Below are positions 49,444-61,026 of a DNA stretch of 64,000 nt, piece by piece. Position 1 is the stretch's first letter; each line of letters begins with the position of its first letter. The DNA comes from Hymenoscyphus infarciens (Eukaryota; Ascomycota; Leotiomycetes; Helotiales; Helotiaceae): positions 1 through 64,000 of the forward strand of contig LLCB01000101.1 of the NCBI GenBank assembly GCA_001414345.1, in the 5' to 3' direction. The notes under the pieces were generated by a model. It ran no database searches. It was not told the origin of the DNA and saw only the letters and a list, made by a program, of their open reading frames with translations. A program made the translations under genes and the position numbers.

Positions 49444-49645
49444 TAAGCAGGTTAGTTATATATCTTAATAGTAGAAGAGCTTCTTATATATTAACCAACT
49501 AAGCTACTTATTCGTAAGACGAAAGCACTTCTGCTATTTAGATCTATAGAATAAAATTAAAAGCGATAGTGTTATAAGCTAAGTAAGCTACTCAGCCTCC
49601 GACGTTTAGACAGGGTTTAGCTAGGGTTTTTTAGGCTAATCTATT
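49444..49645 (+). repeat. Module R3, copy 3 (3' half only)
   Basis: It begins inside R3 at GGTTAGTTATATATCTTAA and runs to the R3 end (AAAATTAAAAGCGATAG, CCTCCGACGTTTAG, TTTAGCTAGGG), intermediate in mutation level between copies 1 and 2. The first half of R3 is missing; the inverted-repeat element lies at the break. Confidence 0.8.
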
Positions 49646-50200
49646 ATATTATATAACGTAATAAAAAGATATACAATTATCTAATTAGTATTTAAAATAT
49701 ATTAATAATAGTACTTTAAGAATAGCTTATATATATTAAAAAGTAAATAACTAGTAATCTTAAGCTAGTAGTAGTTAGTATTATAACTTTATTAGGAATT
49801 TAAAATTATAAGTCTAATTAACATAAGTATTTTACCTTATATAAGCTAGGCTATAGCTCTTAAGACTTAAATATTAAATAGTTATATTAGTAGATGTTTT
49901 ATATAACTAATAATAATATATCTTAATTAGAGCTTTAATATTATAGTTCTACTAAGAATCTATTATTTTATTATAAATAACAAAAGTAATATCTTTTAAA
50001 ACTAACTAATTTTCTAAAAGTTCTTATTACTACTTTTAATAAAGCTATAATTATATTGAACTATTAAAAGTAATAAAACTTAGCTAAGGATTCAATATTA
50101 GTATTCAACTATATATAAGCTAAGCTATAACTTTTAAAGTATTATTTAAGTTTTAGTTATAAATTATATATAGATACTTTACTTAGAGTTATTTTATAAA
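49646..50200. repeat. SatB-like array after R3 copy 3
   Basis: Units containing AAGTATTTTACCTTATA followed by AAGCTAGGCTATAGCTCTTAA recur about 170 bp apart. This repeats the R3-then-SatB order of the two complete composite blocks. Confidence 0.65.
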
Positions 50201-52353
50201 GAACTAATTTAATCTTAACTTTAGTATTAAGTTTATATAATTATATATATTATTCTATTTAATATGCTTTTCTATATCCTTTTATTAGTAGTATACTATT
50301 ATATTTAAAGAAGAATAGTATCTTAAATAATATTTTATTTATTTTAACTTTTATAACTTCTAATAATTCTCTTTATATATAGAGCTTATTATATAAGATT
50401 TAGTTAAATTAATATCTTATTCTCTCTCTCTTTTTAAAAACTAATATTAAATAAAAGCTTTTTAAATTATAAAGAGAAAAATAATTAGTATTTATAAGAA
50501 GTCTATTATATATAAATATCTTTTATTATTAGTATATAAGTAATAAAATACTATTATTTAACTTAGAAAACTGCTTTTTAAGTAAAGTTAAACTTAGAGA
50601 TTTAGAATAGTTCTTTTTTATATAAAAGAAGAGTATATTCTAGTTTTAAAACTTAGCTATTATACTTAAGAGATTAAAATAGTATTTAATCTTTTAGCTC
50701 TAAATAAAGAGTAAAATTAAAATACTAAAAAATCTACTAATAGAATAACTAAGCTGGTTTATACTACTATATTTTTAAATTAGATAGTTTAGCTTTAATT
50801 AAAATATTAATTAATCTAGTTTTAAAACCTAATAATAGAGCTATTTTAACTATTAATACTACTTTTATAATATATAAGAATAAACTAAGCTTTTATAAAA
50901 TTTTATAAAAGTAAATAACATAGTATCTTTCTTATAATAGCTTACTATTTAAATTATTAAAGTTTCTAAAACTTATATATTAAAGATACTAAAGATATTA
51001 ATATCTAGTATTTATATATAAAAGATACTATTTAGCTATTAGCTTTAATGATTTAGTATTAGCTATATTAGATAGTTCTTAGTTATTATTATTATTAAAT
51101 CTTTAATCTTCTATATATCTATACTTCTACTTAGAATAATAGAAGACTAATTAAGTCTTTTCTTTTATATTAGAACTTAGAGCCTATTTAGCTTATATAA
51201 ATTGTTCTAAATAGTAACCTTATATAAGTTAGTATATATTATTACTTATTTCTTAATATATTAAGTAATTGTTTAGCTTATAGTATATATATTAGTATAT
51301 ATTTAAGTTAGTACTAGAAAACTAGTAAATAGAAAGAGATATATATAAACTTTTAGAGAGATATACTTCTAGAAGTCTAAAAATATTTTCAGTATTATAT
51401 ATCTTATTTATATATATATACTAAGATATAAAAAAGGGATTTATATTACTTTTATCTATATATACTAAATACTAGTATATATATATTACTATCTAATTTT
51501 TAGTAGTATATATCCTAGATATATACGAGCTAAATAAGCTCTTAGTATTTATATATATTCTTTTATAAAATATACTTTTATATTTCTCTTTTATATTTAT
51601 ATAGATTTTATATTATTATATTTCTTATATTAGACTTATTATTTAATATTAACTAGCTAAACTCTTACTAACTTGTTACACTAGTAAGAAGTCTGACTTT
51701 CTTTATACTTTTAGCTAAGTAAGAAGTCTTATTTAAATTTAGATATAAGATAGTATACTATTATTAACTTTTAAAGTTTCATTTCTAACTTTACTCTAAA
51801 CTCTCTTTGATTTATAATAGTTAGAATAAATCTATACTCTTTTATTAAGAACTTTATATTTTAGTATAAAATAAAGTCTATTTTAGTAATTAAGTATAAT
51901 TAGTTAAGATTATATACTATCTAAGTATTATACTTTTAAAGTATTCTTTAGATTTTAGTTATAGACTTTATATAGTCTAAACTCCTATAAATATATATAT
52001 TCTATCTCTTTTTGTTTTATAAAAAGTAAATTTAATATTTCTTTTACTATTGTTAAGCTTATATAATAGTTTATATTATTATATTAGATATATCTCTATA
52101 TACTTATCTACTAACTAGACTATTTATAAATAGCTCTTAGTAAGAGTTTTATATATTATTTATTTAAAATAGTTTAAAGTTTAAGTTATTTATATATTAC
52201 TATTATATTTCTATACTCTTTTAAATATACTAACTTTAAGCTACTCTAATAGTTTTATCTAGAAATTTATAATAAAAGTTATACTTTTTATAAGTTACTT
52301 AGATAGTATATAACTAGTTATTCTATCTAGAAAAAGTAAAAGCTATAATATCT

Positions 52354-52383
52354 TTAGGGTTAGGGTTAGAGTTAGAGCTAGAG
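52354..52383 (+). repeat. Interstitial telomere-type repeat, five degenerate TTAGGG units
   Basis: TTAGGG, TTAGGG, TTAGAG, TTAGAG, CTAGAG in tandem. TTAGGG is the telomere repeat of most filamentous ascomycetes; the decayed units differ by G-to-A plus one T-to-C. The G-rich strand points right, towards the gene-rich side, so this is not the present chromosome end. Confidence 0.75.
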
Positions 52384-52689
52384 TAAGGTAGAATTATTAG
52401 TAAGTAGAAGTATATAACTCTAAACCAACTAGATAAAATAGGTATAAATATTCTATAAAGTCTATTTAAAAGCGTATAAATATTATCGTATAAAACCTAA
52501 TATAAAGTAGTTTCTAACTATTAATCTTATACTACTTATTAAATAGAATTATATATAAAAGCTATAATTCTATCTAAAAGGTTTAAATAAAATTATATTC
52601 AAAAGATATAGTTCTCTTTAAAAGAGTTAAGTATAACTAAAGATAAAAGATAATATATAGTTTTAGTAGAAAAATAGCTTAAAAGGTAT

Positions 52690-52712
52690 TAAAAAGAGAG
52701 AGAGAGAGAGAG
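52690..52712 (+). repeat. (GA)n microsatellite
   Basis: About ten GA dinucleotides next to a 43-bp minisatellite. Being purine-only, it is not a RIP substrate. Confidence 0.85.
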
Positions 52713-52714
52713 AT

Positions 52715-52872
52715 TAAAAGCTAAGATTATATTTAAAGAGTTTAAGTAGAATTATATTTAAAAGCTAGGATTCTATTTAAAAGATTTAAATAGAATTATA
52801 TCTAAAAGCTAAGATTATATTATATATAAAACCTAGAATTATATTTAAAGAGTTTAAATAGAATTATAAGAT
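52715..52872 (+). repeat. 43-bp minisatellite (about 3.5 copies)
   Basis: The unit AAAGCTAAGATTATATTTAA continues with AGAGTTTAAGTAGAATTAT. Copies start near 52720, 52763, 52806 and 52848. Related degenerate units lie at 52540-52620. All are composed of RIP-refractory dinucleotides. Confidence 0.7.
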
Positions 52873-54100
52873 TTAAGTTATAAATAAAATATATTTTTTT
52901 GAAAAAAAGAACTAGTTTTTATAATATTCTACTAATAGTTATAAGTTTTTATTAAAAGTAATCTAACTAATTATATTAGCAATACGTATAAAAAAATACT
53001 TTTATATTTTAATAATATAATCTTATCTCTTCTATAATCTCTAAAAAGTAATCTTTTTTATAAAAAGAAACTATTAGAATATAAGTACTATCTAAGACTT
53101 TTATATACTATTTAAAGTAAAGAAAGAACTTAATATTATATATAATCTTTATATTATTAGAGAATTAAAGTATATAATAGTAGAATTATAAAAGCTTTCT
53201 AAAAAGAAATAATATTCTTACTTTATAATAAGTTTATTAGTATTTTTATAGTTTTGTATTTTAAATTAATAGTCTTTTTTAATTAAATATATTACTTAAT
53301 TACTTATTTTTCAAAATCGCTCTACTATTTTATATAAAGAAAGAGAACTTACTATAATATAAGAACTAGCTTTTATAAAAGCAACTTCTCTATTAATTCA
53401 AAAGTATTTTAAATAATATAGATATTATTACTTATTTATTTTAAGTATATTTAAATTAATTCTATTATCTACTTTTATATAACTTTAAGTTATATTAGAT
53501 TATTTTAATAAACTTATATTAGTAATAATTTATATAAGAAAAGCTTTTAATTACTATACTAATATATCTAAGTTTATAGTTATAAGTTTAAATCTAGTAA
53601 TAATAGAGTAGTATAAATAGTAGTAATAGTATACTACTATTAAATAATAAAAGATATATATAAACTTTTAAAGATTTAGATTTTTAAAAGTCTAAATCTT
53701 TTTAGTAGTATATATTCTTATATTTATATATATACTAAGATATACGAGGTTTAATAAGAGACGTATAATACTTCTAATTATATATACTAAATACTAATAT
53801 AGATATATAGAACTTCATAATTCTTTAATAATAGATATATATAAGTTAAATAAGCTCTAAAACTTAGCTTAGAGTAGACTTTTCTATTTAATCTTTACTC
53901 TTACTAATAGATCTTATACTAAATAAAAAATTTAGCTTACTAGCTTAGAATATTAATTTCTTAAGTTTTAGAACTAGAAATATAATGTCTATTTAAAACT
54001 TAGCTTAGAGTAGACTTTTCTATTTAATATTTACTATTACTTATAGATCTTATATATAAGAAGCTTTTTAGCTTCCTATCTTTCGAGCCTACGACTCCTT

Positions 54101-55029
54101 AGTACTTATACTAGATAATAAAACAAAAGCGAACGTAAAATCTTAACTATATAGAAGCCTAATAAACCAATGCCACGACCGACTAAAGAGCATTTTTATT
54201 TTAGAATACGCAGTATTAGAAGTGCTATTCTCGAAGGTTAATGGCTCACTATAGATCTAGATATGGATTTATGGTTATTTGTGATATGGAATTTAGGATT
54301 CTAAAATTAGAAAATGCTGTGTAAACAGGTCACGTGTGTGGGGCTTAGCTCAAGGGGAGAGGTTGGACTAATCGGTCTCCCTATTCGTTATTGGTGGGCA
54401 GTAAGCTCCCGATTAAGGTTGTCGATATATACTATTAACCCTTTTTGTTTTCCACCGCAGCATATAATCTTCAATTCTTCAAACTATCGAGTGACAGTTT
54501 GATAGCGTTTACGGTTTGTTTATCGCGATTTCAAACTCAAATGCCGTTACGGATCATTAAAGTTGTTCTTCTCTGATTCGCGGTGAGAACTCCTTCTTTT
54601 CCTTTCCCCGCCAACCAGCTGTCTTGTTCGGGAAAATCGTACCTGCGTGCTAGAGGCACAACGTCCAGTAAACACAAAGCCTTCTGTACAGAAGTCTCTG
54701 TGAGTGGGTGAGAAGCTCCACCCTGTCAACTTACGACAGGGGCAGCTTTTCCACCGCCAGAAGTAGAAAAAAGAATTATCGAAAATGGCCAACTGCGCCT
54801 CAAGCGAAATATGATGCAAATATTCTACCGACGAGTTGTTGGCATTGCCGATTCCGATATCAAGGTTGGGTTAGACCTTCCTTGATCTCCTCTCTGATCT
54901 CCTCCTTGTTCATAATGAAATCTTGTGCCTGCTTTTCTGTTTTTCCGCAGTAAATCGTCCCCTCTTTTGGGTGCACGAATAACGATCTTCAAGGCTTCAT
55001 TCATAGGGCTGTAAACCTTACTCATCAGT
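54101..55029. promoter_or_regulatory. Boundary from AT-rich DNA to euchromatin; upstream region of the membrane-protein gene
   Basis: CpA/TpG and CpG reappear abruptly between about 54100 and 54250. No recognisable gene is present; short open stretches (54314-54502, 54547-54819, 54708-54953) have no family resemblance and overlap on both strands. The last few hundred bases should contain the promoter and 5' leader of the gene starting at 55030; no clear TATA box was seen. Confidence 0.5.
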
Positions 55030-55853
55030 ATGGATCGACCGATACGAAAGTCCAGCGAAGCTCCCCAGGTAGTGGATCCGGAACACGATGGAGGAATCTG
55101 GACTTATGGGGAACGATTAAAGAGGAATAGGCCTGGAGCAGGAACACTGTCGCAGAAACAATTGGATCCATTTGATACAGAATCACGGAAATTCCCATCT
55201 CCCATACCACCGACACCGCGGCAAGATACAACACCAGCTTTACCGGAACCGCCCATTGCGCGACGGAGGAGGACCTTTGGATTGATCACTACTTTTTGTC
55301 TGGTTTTACTCGCGTTCCTCATCGGTGGAGGAGTTGGTGGTGGTGTTGGAGGTGCGTTGGTCGCGAAAGAGAAATCAAAAACTTGGTATGTTTCCCATCC
55401 ATGTCTCCCATTCCAATTCTACCTTCAAAATCACAGTTTTCTCCTTCGAATAAAAGCTAATTCCTATATCCCAGCTCCGTACAACCCACAGTAACCAACA
55501 CCGCATCACCCGCAACCCAAACAAGCTTCGCATTCGACACAGCCGGTTGCCCGGGAATCGATCAAGATAGATACAATTCTACTACACCTGGGAAACACTT
55601 CCTGCGATCCTGCTACATGGACGCCGTCTCCCAGCCAACACAAAACATCATAATGGGGAACAAAACAGTCGCGAATTTCAACGATTGTCTAGACTCGTGT
55701 GCGAAACTAGAGGGATGTCTAGCAGCAACATGGGTGATGTTTTCCTTCTCCGCACCACGGAATAACGCGGTGTGTTTCTTCAAAAGCAGCGTGGGGAACA
55801 CGACCCCACAGGTTGGTGGGGATTCTCTTGTTACTGGGTTTTTGGTCACATAA
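55030..55853 (+). CDS. Type II membrane protein with PAN/apple-like ectodomain
   Basis: Two exons, 55030-55385 and 55475-55853, joined across an 89-bp intron (GTATGT donor, GCTAAT branch site, CCCAG acceptor) give 244 residues. Residues 1-80 are a polar, Pro-rich cytosolic tail ending RRRR. A hydrophobic, then Gly-rich membrane segment spans about 83-111. The outside part begins with a Thr/Ser-rich stalk and holds cysteines in a PAN/apple-like pattern (NFNDCLDSCAKLEGC, then CFFKSS). Such small single-span proteins with an apple-like domain are common in Pezizomycotina; the ligand is unknown. Start chosen as the first ATG in frame, next to the AT-rich boundary. The domain call is from motif spacing only. 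Confidence 0.78.
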
Positions 55854-56394
55854 TTATTAGCATAAATGGGATGGATACCTTTTGCATTTGAACGGCGTTG
55901 GGGATAGAAAACCATCCACACTCGCTTATGATGGTCATGAGATGGGTTTTGGAGTATCGGAGAGGAGAGAAAGCGAATAGCACCTCCCTCGCCTTTGGAT
56001 TACTTTGATTATTTTGGGAGACCTTTAAGCCTGTATATGCTTCTGTCTCACGACTTGGGGGTGGAAGGCTCGAGAGCCTCCATGATATATTACCATTCTA
56101 ATGCAAATAATGTTATTATTATTCCTGACTTTTGTCAGTTCTCTTTCTTTATCTTTCTTCTTCGTTCGGAGTCTGCGGGTGCTGCCGAGTTTTGGATCTC
56201 TTGTTGACTTCCCAGAAGTCACTGGTTCTGGTGTTCTCCTCAGCGACTTTGACCTTCCCCGCTTTCACCAGCCAATCAACAACTCATCTATTTTCTGAAG
56301 TCATTTTGATACCACAGCAATTTGATACCACAAGCTACCTACGTGGAATCGATTGGAAGCACACGAAATAACTACGCCAGCTTTGCTTTCCATG
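55854..56394. other. Intergenic region
   Basis: 3' region of the membrane-protein gene and spacer. Short open stretches on both strands overlap and have no recognisable domain. A CTTT/TTC-rich pyrimidine tract lies around 56135-56165. Confidence 0.5.
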
Positions 56395-57000
56395 AAGATT
56401 CTAAAACCCGTTCTCGACAGCACATGGGTGCACCCGGCCGACAATGATCCAGACAAGAGGAGTCGAGTTTTCATGCGCCTTGCCGTCGATTCGGTACTCT
56501 TCCATGAGGCTACCCAGATTCTGCTGCACAACACCCGCACTCGATTTCAGTCGATCGAAAGGTGCAAACGGATTGAGATGATATTAGCGGACCACGATCA
56601 TAATGTCATTGTTTCTGAGCCTTGTGCAATTGTCCGCGGAATTGATATCGTTTCGGCTGCGGGTTGGCCTTCCGTCTAATATTGACGGGAGAATGCTGGT
56701 GGACTTTGGAAAAGGATCTGATCCTCCCCTTGAAGACGTTCGGGGTCGCCTGAAGGCAGAGCCCGGATCTTCCAGAGTTACTCTTGTTGAACCCCTCACG
56801 CTGATATTTCAAACACCTCGTCGCAGCAGAATCTTTTTTTCATGTGTAGTCCTCCCAACCGCAGATTCTCAGACACCTTGCCTCGAGCGCAGCGCTCCAT
56901 TTTCAAAGCCGGACTTCAATTACTGAAGAGGTGGACACTACCTCTGACGGGAATCTGTCCTGTAAAACTCGACGGGTACACGGTGAACAATCATCACCAG
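56395..57000 (+). other. Possible upstream exons or a decayed small gene of unknown function
   Basis: Two overlapping open stretches follow each other: 56395-56679 (from MKILKPVLDSTWVHPAD, including VDSVLFHEATQILLHNT) and 56603-56926 in the next frame. Then 56842-57000 (NRRFSDTLPRAQRSIFKA to NNHHQ) returns to the first frame. The last ends at a strong GTAAGT donor (57001); with the branch site TGCTAATTC and acceptor AAAG (57060) it splices in frame to PRASRV just before the ATG at 57079. So it may be the 5' part of the next gene with an unresolved intron or frameshift around 56680-56840. I do not recognise a domain. Confidence 0.35.
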
Positions 57001-57060
57001 GTAAGTACCCTGTATTGTCAATAATCTATAAATTACTTGCTAATTCGACTTCTGATAAAG
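57001..57060 (+). other. Predicted 60-bp intron upstream of the coiled-coil gene start
   Basis: GTAAGT donor, TTGCTAATTC branch region and TAAAG acceptor fit fungal intron rules, and the flanking frames agree. It implies the transcript starts upstream of 57001, even if translation starts at 57079. Confidence 0.6.
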
Positions 57061-57078
57061 CCTAGAGCATCACGAGTC

Positions 57079-59089
57079 ATGGGTAAAAAGAACAAGAAGG
57101 GAAAAGGCGCTGCTGATATCTTCGGAATTGATACAAACACACTTGAGCTTGTCCCGGATCACAGCCTCCCACTTCCCGAAGATGGTCACGGCGAGGGCAC
57201 AGCCTACCACGGGGAGTCTTCTAATGGCAACGATAATCAATTGGCACCCGTGGGAGATATTGATCCGGAAAATCACCCCCTCATCCAGGCTGCAACTGCA
57301 ATGGACGCGAGTCTATGCGAGGCCCAAAGGCGCTTCAAGGCTTTTAGAAAAACCTGTCAGAGTGAAACTCGGGATCTTGTTCAGTTGAACAATCTCAAGC
57401 AGCAAATGGCTGTACTGACGAATTTGTGCAAAGAAAAAGATGCCAAGATCCATCAGCAGAAGAGTGCGATCCTCGAGCTGGATTCCATCCGTGAAGGTGT
57501 CAGGCTCAAGTATGAGGAGATGTGTCAAGAGGTTCAGGCTACTCAGCGTGATCTTCAAGAGGAAAAACAGGCTTTCGATGACCACAAAGCGAAAGAGGAG
57601 AAATCCATGAAGGCTAAGAGGGCGGAGGATGAACTTGAAGTCAAGAAGGAGCTCGCACTACGCAAGAGAAAGCTGGAGAAGGAGATGGATGAGAAGTTGC
57701 ACCAGTCAATCCAAGAACTCAAGAGTCACGAAGAGGAAACTGAACGGATGAGGCAAGAAACGGAACGCGTGAAGACTGAGTTGAAGAAACAACTCGGGGA
57801 GCGAGATAAGGCAATCACAACACAGAAATTGAAGCTCAAGAAAGAGAAGGAGGAATGTGAGGAACAGGTTCGGTTGAAGAGCTCTTTCAAGGCGGATAAT
57901 GTAATTCTCCAAAAGAGATTGTCGGATTTGGAGAACGAGTTTGCGATTGAAGGTCGACAACCACAACATTAGTGAGTTTTTGAACCCTTTTTTCAACACG
58001 GAGATACTGACATCCAATAGTGTGATTCAGTTTAGAAATATTTTTGTTATGATACAGTCGATTGCTGTTGGGTTCTTTACAGATCTGATGGAACAGAATG
58101 AACTTGTACACACACTTCCCCTATCCCCTATAAAGTTGCTAACGTAAAACTAGGAACCAAGCATGCAGAAACAAATGGCAGAGTTGGATTCATGCTTCAA
58201 TTCAGTCCCTTTCTCAGAGAATGAAGCTTCCAGGCACCTCGTCATTGCCCATGTTCAACGCATCATTTCTGCCGCATTGGTATCAAAATTTTGGAAACCA
58301 TATTTGTGTGAGAGTACTCAATCGTATCCTGAACTAGTCTCCATTTTGAAGCGAATAATGGGTGTACTATCAAGTACGGTTGATGGTCATAACACGAAGC
58401 GAAAATCTCGTTTGTGGTATGTTTGGACCATGCAAGCATTGCAAACAAAGGACGTTGGCTTTCTCTCTCTGCCACGTGCCAAGATTGAAATTGAGTATGA
58501 GTTTGTCGATGAAGTTCTTTCGCGTCTCGAGCCCATTATCAACCCTCAATACCGAGAGGCGCTGGTCGGAAAATTACACGACCTCGCATATGATTCAATG
58601 TTACTTTGGGACGAAGTCCAAACTGATCAATTGGACTTCGAAATTATCCTCAACCTCGACCCAGCACACCAGAGCCAGTGGTGGACACAGGATATTGAGG
58701 AGGACAATGGTGCAACCACGAATATATCATCGACAAGCAAAACGCGCCCTCGAATCTTCACGCGGTTTCCGCGCATCATCGCTCGCCCGTCAGACTTCAA
58801 CGAGAATTCTGGAGCGAGAAAGACGCAGGAGATCGTCATCCATCCAGGACTTGGCTTACCGGAATGGTCGGCCTTGGTGATAAGTGGCAAGGAGGAGGTG
58901 GAGGAAAGACAGGAGCGCGAGAAGGCTTTGAGAGAAAGGGTTGCGAAGGAAATGGCGAAGGAAATGAGTGAGCGGGCTCCCAAAAGATCTAATTCTAGTA
59001 GACGCGGGTCGATGGCCACCTCTGTACTTGGCCCTTCAAGCCCAACAGCCAGATGGAGTGAGACGAAGACGATGGTTGTGGCAGAGTGA
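57079..59089 (+). CDS. Coiled-coil protein of unknown function
   Basis: The start ATG at 57079 opens with a basic stretch (MGKKNKKGKG). Residues ~80-290 form a long Lys/Glu-rich coiled coil. A predicted model, 57079-57952, 58083-58105 and 58154-59089, keeps frame and gives 610 residues. The second intron has a perfect TGCTAAC branch site. The first donor is uncertain, because the better-looking GTGAGT at 57972 produces a stop with the strong TTTACAG acceptor. The C-terminal half has an alpha-helical region (SENEASRHLVIAHVQ), a conserved-looking IHPGLGLPEWSALV motif and a second charged helix (VEERQEREKALRERV), ending in a Ser-rich tail. No catalytic motif is visible. It could alternatively be two genes. 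Confidence 0.6.
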
Positions 59090-59329
59090 GAAGCGGTTAT
59101 GCTTCATCTGGTGTTGGTGTGAGAGATCACGGGTTTGGGGGGAAAAGTGGGATAGGGATTTCAAAAGTTTGAGGTATTTACAAGTGTGTTATTATTGAAT
59201 TATGATCTTTCATCTGGAAACGAATCTTCTTCTCCCTCAATTACAATCTACTCGGGATCCCCAAGTAATTTTCGCTCCTGCTATCCACACATTCATCTCT
59301 ATTAATTCCCCCACCACTTTCCATATCAT
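59090..59329. other. Convergent intergenic spacer
   Basis: 240 bp between the stop of the coiled-coil gene and the stop of the oxalate decarboxylase gene on the opposite strand. It must contain both 3' ends; no terminator signal is clear. Confidence 0.6.
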
Positions 59330-60885
59330 CTACTTTGGTCCTTTAATCAAGAGTTGCTTTTCCTTCTTCAGCTGATTGACAACTGAGATTGGGATCTTGA
59401 GGGTGCTAGCCACAATATCGGGTGGCGTAAGAGCAAGCCACTGTGTGAGTGGGATATCTGCGACTCTTTCTGCCTTGTAGATTTCGATCCAAACGAGATT
59501 CTCGGTCTTGGATGTGTTTTCAATATAATGCCCTAGGAGAAAAAGTCAAAAAGAATTCCTCATAGTCGGCAAGTGTTACGTACCACTGTTGCCCGGGAAC
59601 ACAGCGGTGTCACCAGCGGTGAAATCAATGGTTCGGGATGTGGCTCCACCGATGAAGACTGTTGCACGTGCTTGTCCTTGATGGAAGTACAGCCATTCTT
59701 CAGCCTGTTGAAATCATCAGTCTCAGAATTTCCTGATGTTTATCTATCCAGTGGGGTGTGTCTGGGGAAACTCACGTTAGGATGCCAATGCAACTCTCTC
59801 AATCCACCCGGTTCCAAACTGACAATCGTAGCCGCAATCGTCTTGGAAATTGGAAAATTTCTCGAATCAACGATGGTCAAGTTGCCACCTCCGCCTGGGA
59901 CTTTCTCACGCTTGCTCTGCGAGAGATGGAAGACATAAGAACTGTTTCCAGTGAGGCCACTTTCTGGACCCGTAACTGGGGCGGTGCTGGTTGTGGAGTT
60001 GAGGATGTAGGGGTTGGGTGAAGGAATGGTATCAAAAACTGATTCATTAACGCCGAAGTTCTTGGCGAGTACCGACTTTGGGGTGTGAGATATCCAGTCC
60101 GCGACGTTGAAAGTTGTCCTAGGAAGTGTTAGCGGAGTTTGTGGGGAAGTGAGGAAGAGGTGCAAGTTACCCTACGGCGTCGAAATCACCGACATCAAAG
60201 ACCAGAAGGTATTCATTTTCATCGGATAGTCCTTGAATAGTGTGTGCCGAACCTTTGGGGAAGTACCAAATATCTCCAACTCCGAGCTTGTCGACTTGGT
60301 AGTTTCCATCTTCATCGACAGCCGAGACCAGGACTGATCCAGCGTAGACATAGCCCCACTCAGCCTACAAATTCGTCAGTTGATTTTAGAATCCTCTTGA
60401 GAGTTCTCACTTACCACTTTGTGCCAATGCAACTCTCGAATCGCACCTTTCTTGAGATGCTGTTGGGCAGCAGAAATATCGTGACTTGCCGGGAGATCGG
60501 TGATGACTTGTTCACGAACCCATCCACCAGGAAGAATTCTGGTCTTGGAATCGCTAAAGCTCCATTTCAGGTTTGGAACGACTCCGTTATCAGTGCTTTG
60601 AGCTCCGAGATTGTCTGGGTTGGAGAGGTCGATTTGTTTGTTGGTTCCGCCTTAACGAAAGATACATATTAGCTTGCTGTGATAGCCGAGGGGATGTTGT
60701 CACTTACCTAGAATGGGGGCGCCTTTTCCATTCGAGCTGATGGGTTGACCTTGTGGGAAGCTATCACGCTTTGCAATGACTCCCTCAACACTTGCAACGT
60801 CCCTTTGGCTTGGTTCAGCAACAGGTGAGGCAATGGCGACGGAAAGAACCGCTGCCACCCACCACCTAGCTGCAGCAAGAACCAT
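59330..60885 (-). CDS. Oxalate decarboxylase, secreted bicupin
   Basis: It converts oxalate to formate and CO2 with manganese. Six exons read leftwards: 60885-60708, 60650-60415, 60364-60171, 60118-59776, 59704-59584, 59532-59330. All phases agree and give 424 residues. Residues 1-19 form a signal peptide (MVLAAARWWVAAVLSVAIA). The first cupin has the metal ligands H134, H136, E140 (ELHWHKVAEW) and H179 (PKGSAHT); the second has H313, H315, E319 (ELHWHPNAEEW) and H359 (GNSGHYIEN). A SDENEYLL stretch occupies the place of the active-site lid. Each intron is 50-70 bp with a recognisable splice pattern. In fungi such enzymes counter secreted oxalate and acid stress. An intact gene, in contrast to the AT-rich region. 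A single-activity oxalate oxidase cannot be excluded from sequence alone. Confidence 0.95.
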
Positions 60886-61005
60886 GTTGAGTAATGTTTG
60901 GGTGTGGCTGCTTCGAGATCTTGCTATTAACTACTTCTGCGAAGCCAAACCAGCGCAAGCACAACCAAGATGTCAAAACTTAATTGGGCGGACGTCGTCC
61001 CCTAC

Positions 61006-61013
61006 TTTATAAA
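61006..61013 (-). promoter_or_regulatory. TATA box of the oxalate decarboxylase gene
   Basis: TTTATAAA about 120 bp upstream of the start codon on the minus strand, followed by a CACGTG-containing stretch further upstream (61021-61026) that could bind bHLH factors. Position fits a core promoter; not experimentally shown. Confidence 0.5.
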
Positions 61014-61026
61014 CCTCTCTCACGTG

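Larger units (their letters stand above)
50201..54100. other. CpG-depleted, extremely AT-rich DNA, unidentified
   Basis: About 3.9 kb with only a handful of CpG dinucleotides. Apart from the tracts listed separately, only AT-rich degraded sequence is seen, including a direct repeat near 53870 and 53995 (AAACTTAGCTTAGAGTAGAC). No gene recognised. Confidence 0.6.

Noticed and set aside
52354..52383. Interpretation as a real chromosome end
   Set aside because: The tract is only 30 bp, decayed, and continues into genes on the side where a telomere should end.
54344..54380. Second tRNA-like A-box (TTAGCTCAAGGGGAGAGG)
   Set aside because: Acceptor and T stems cannot be paired and no B-box follows; chance match.
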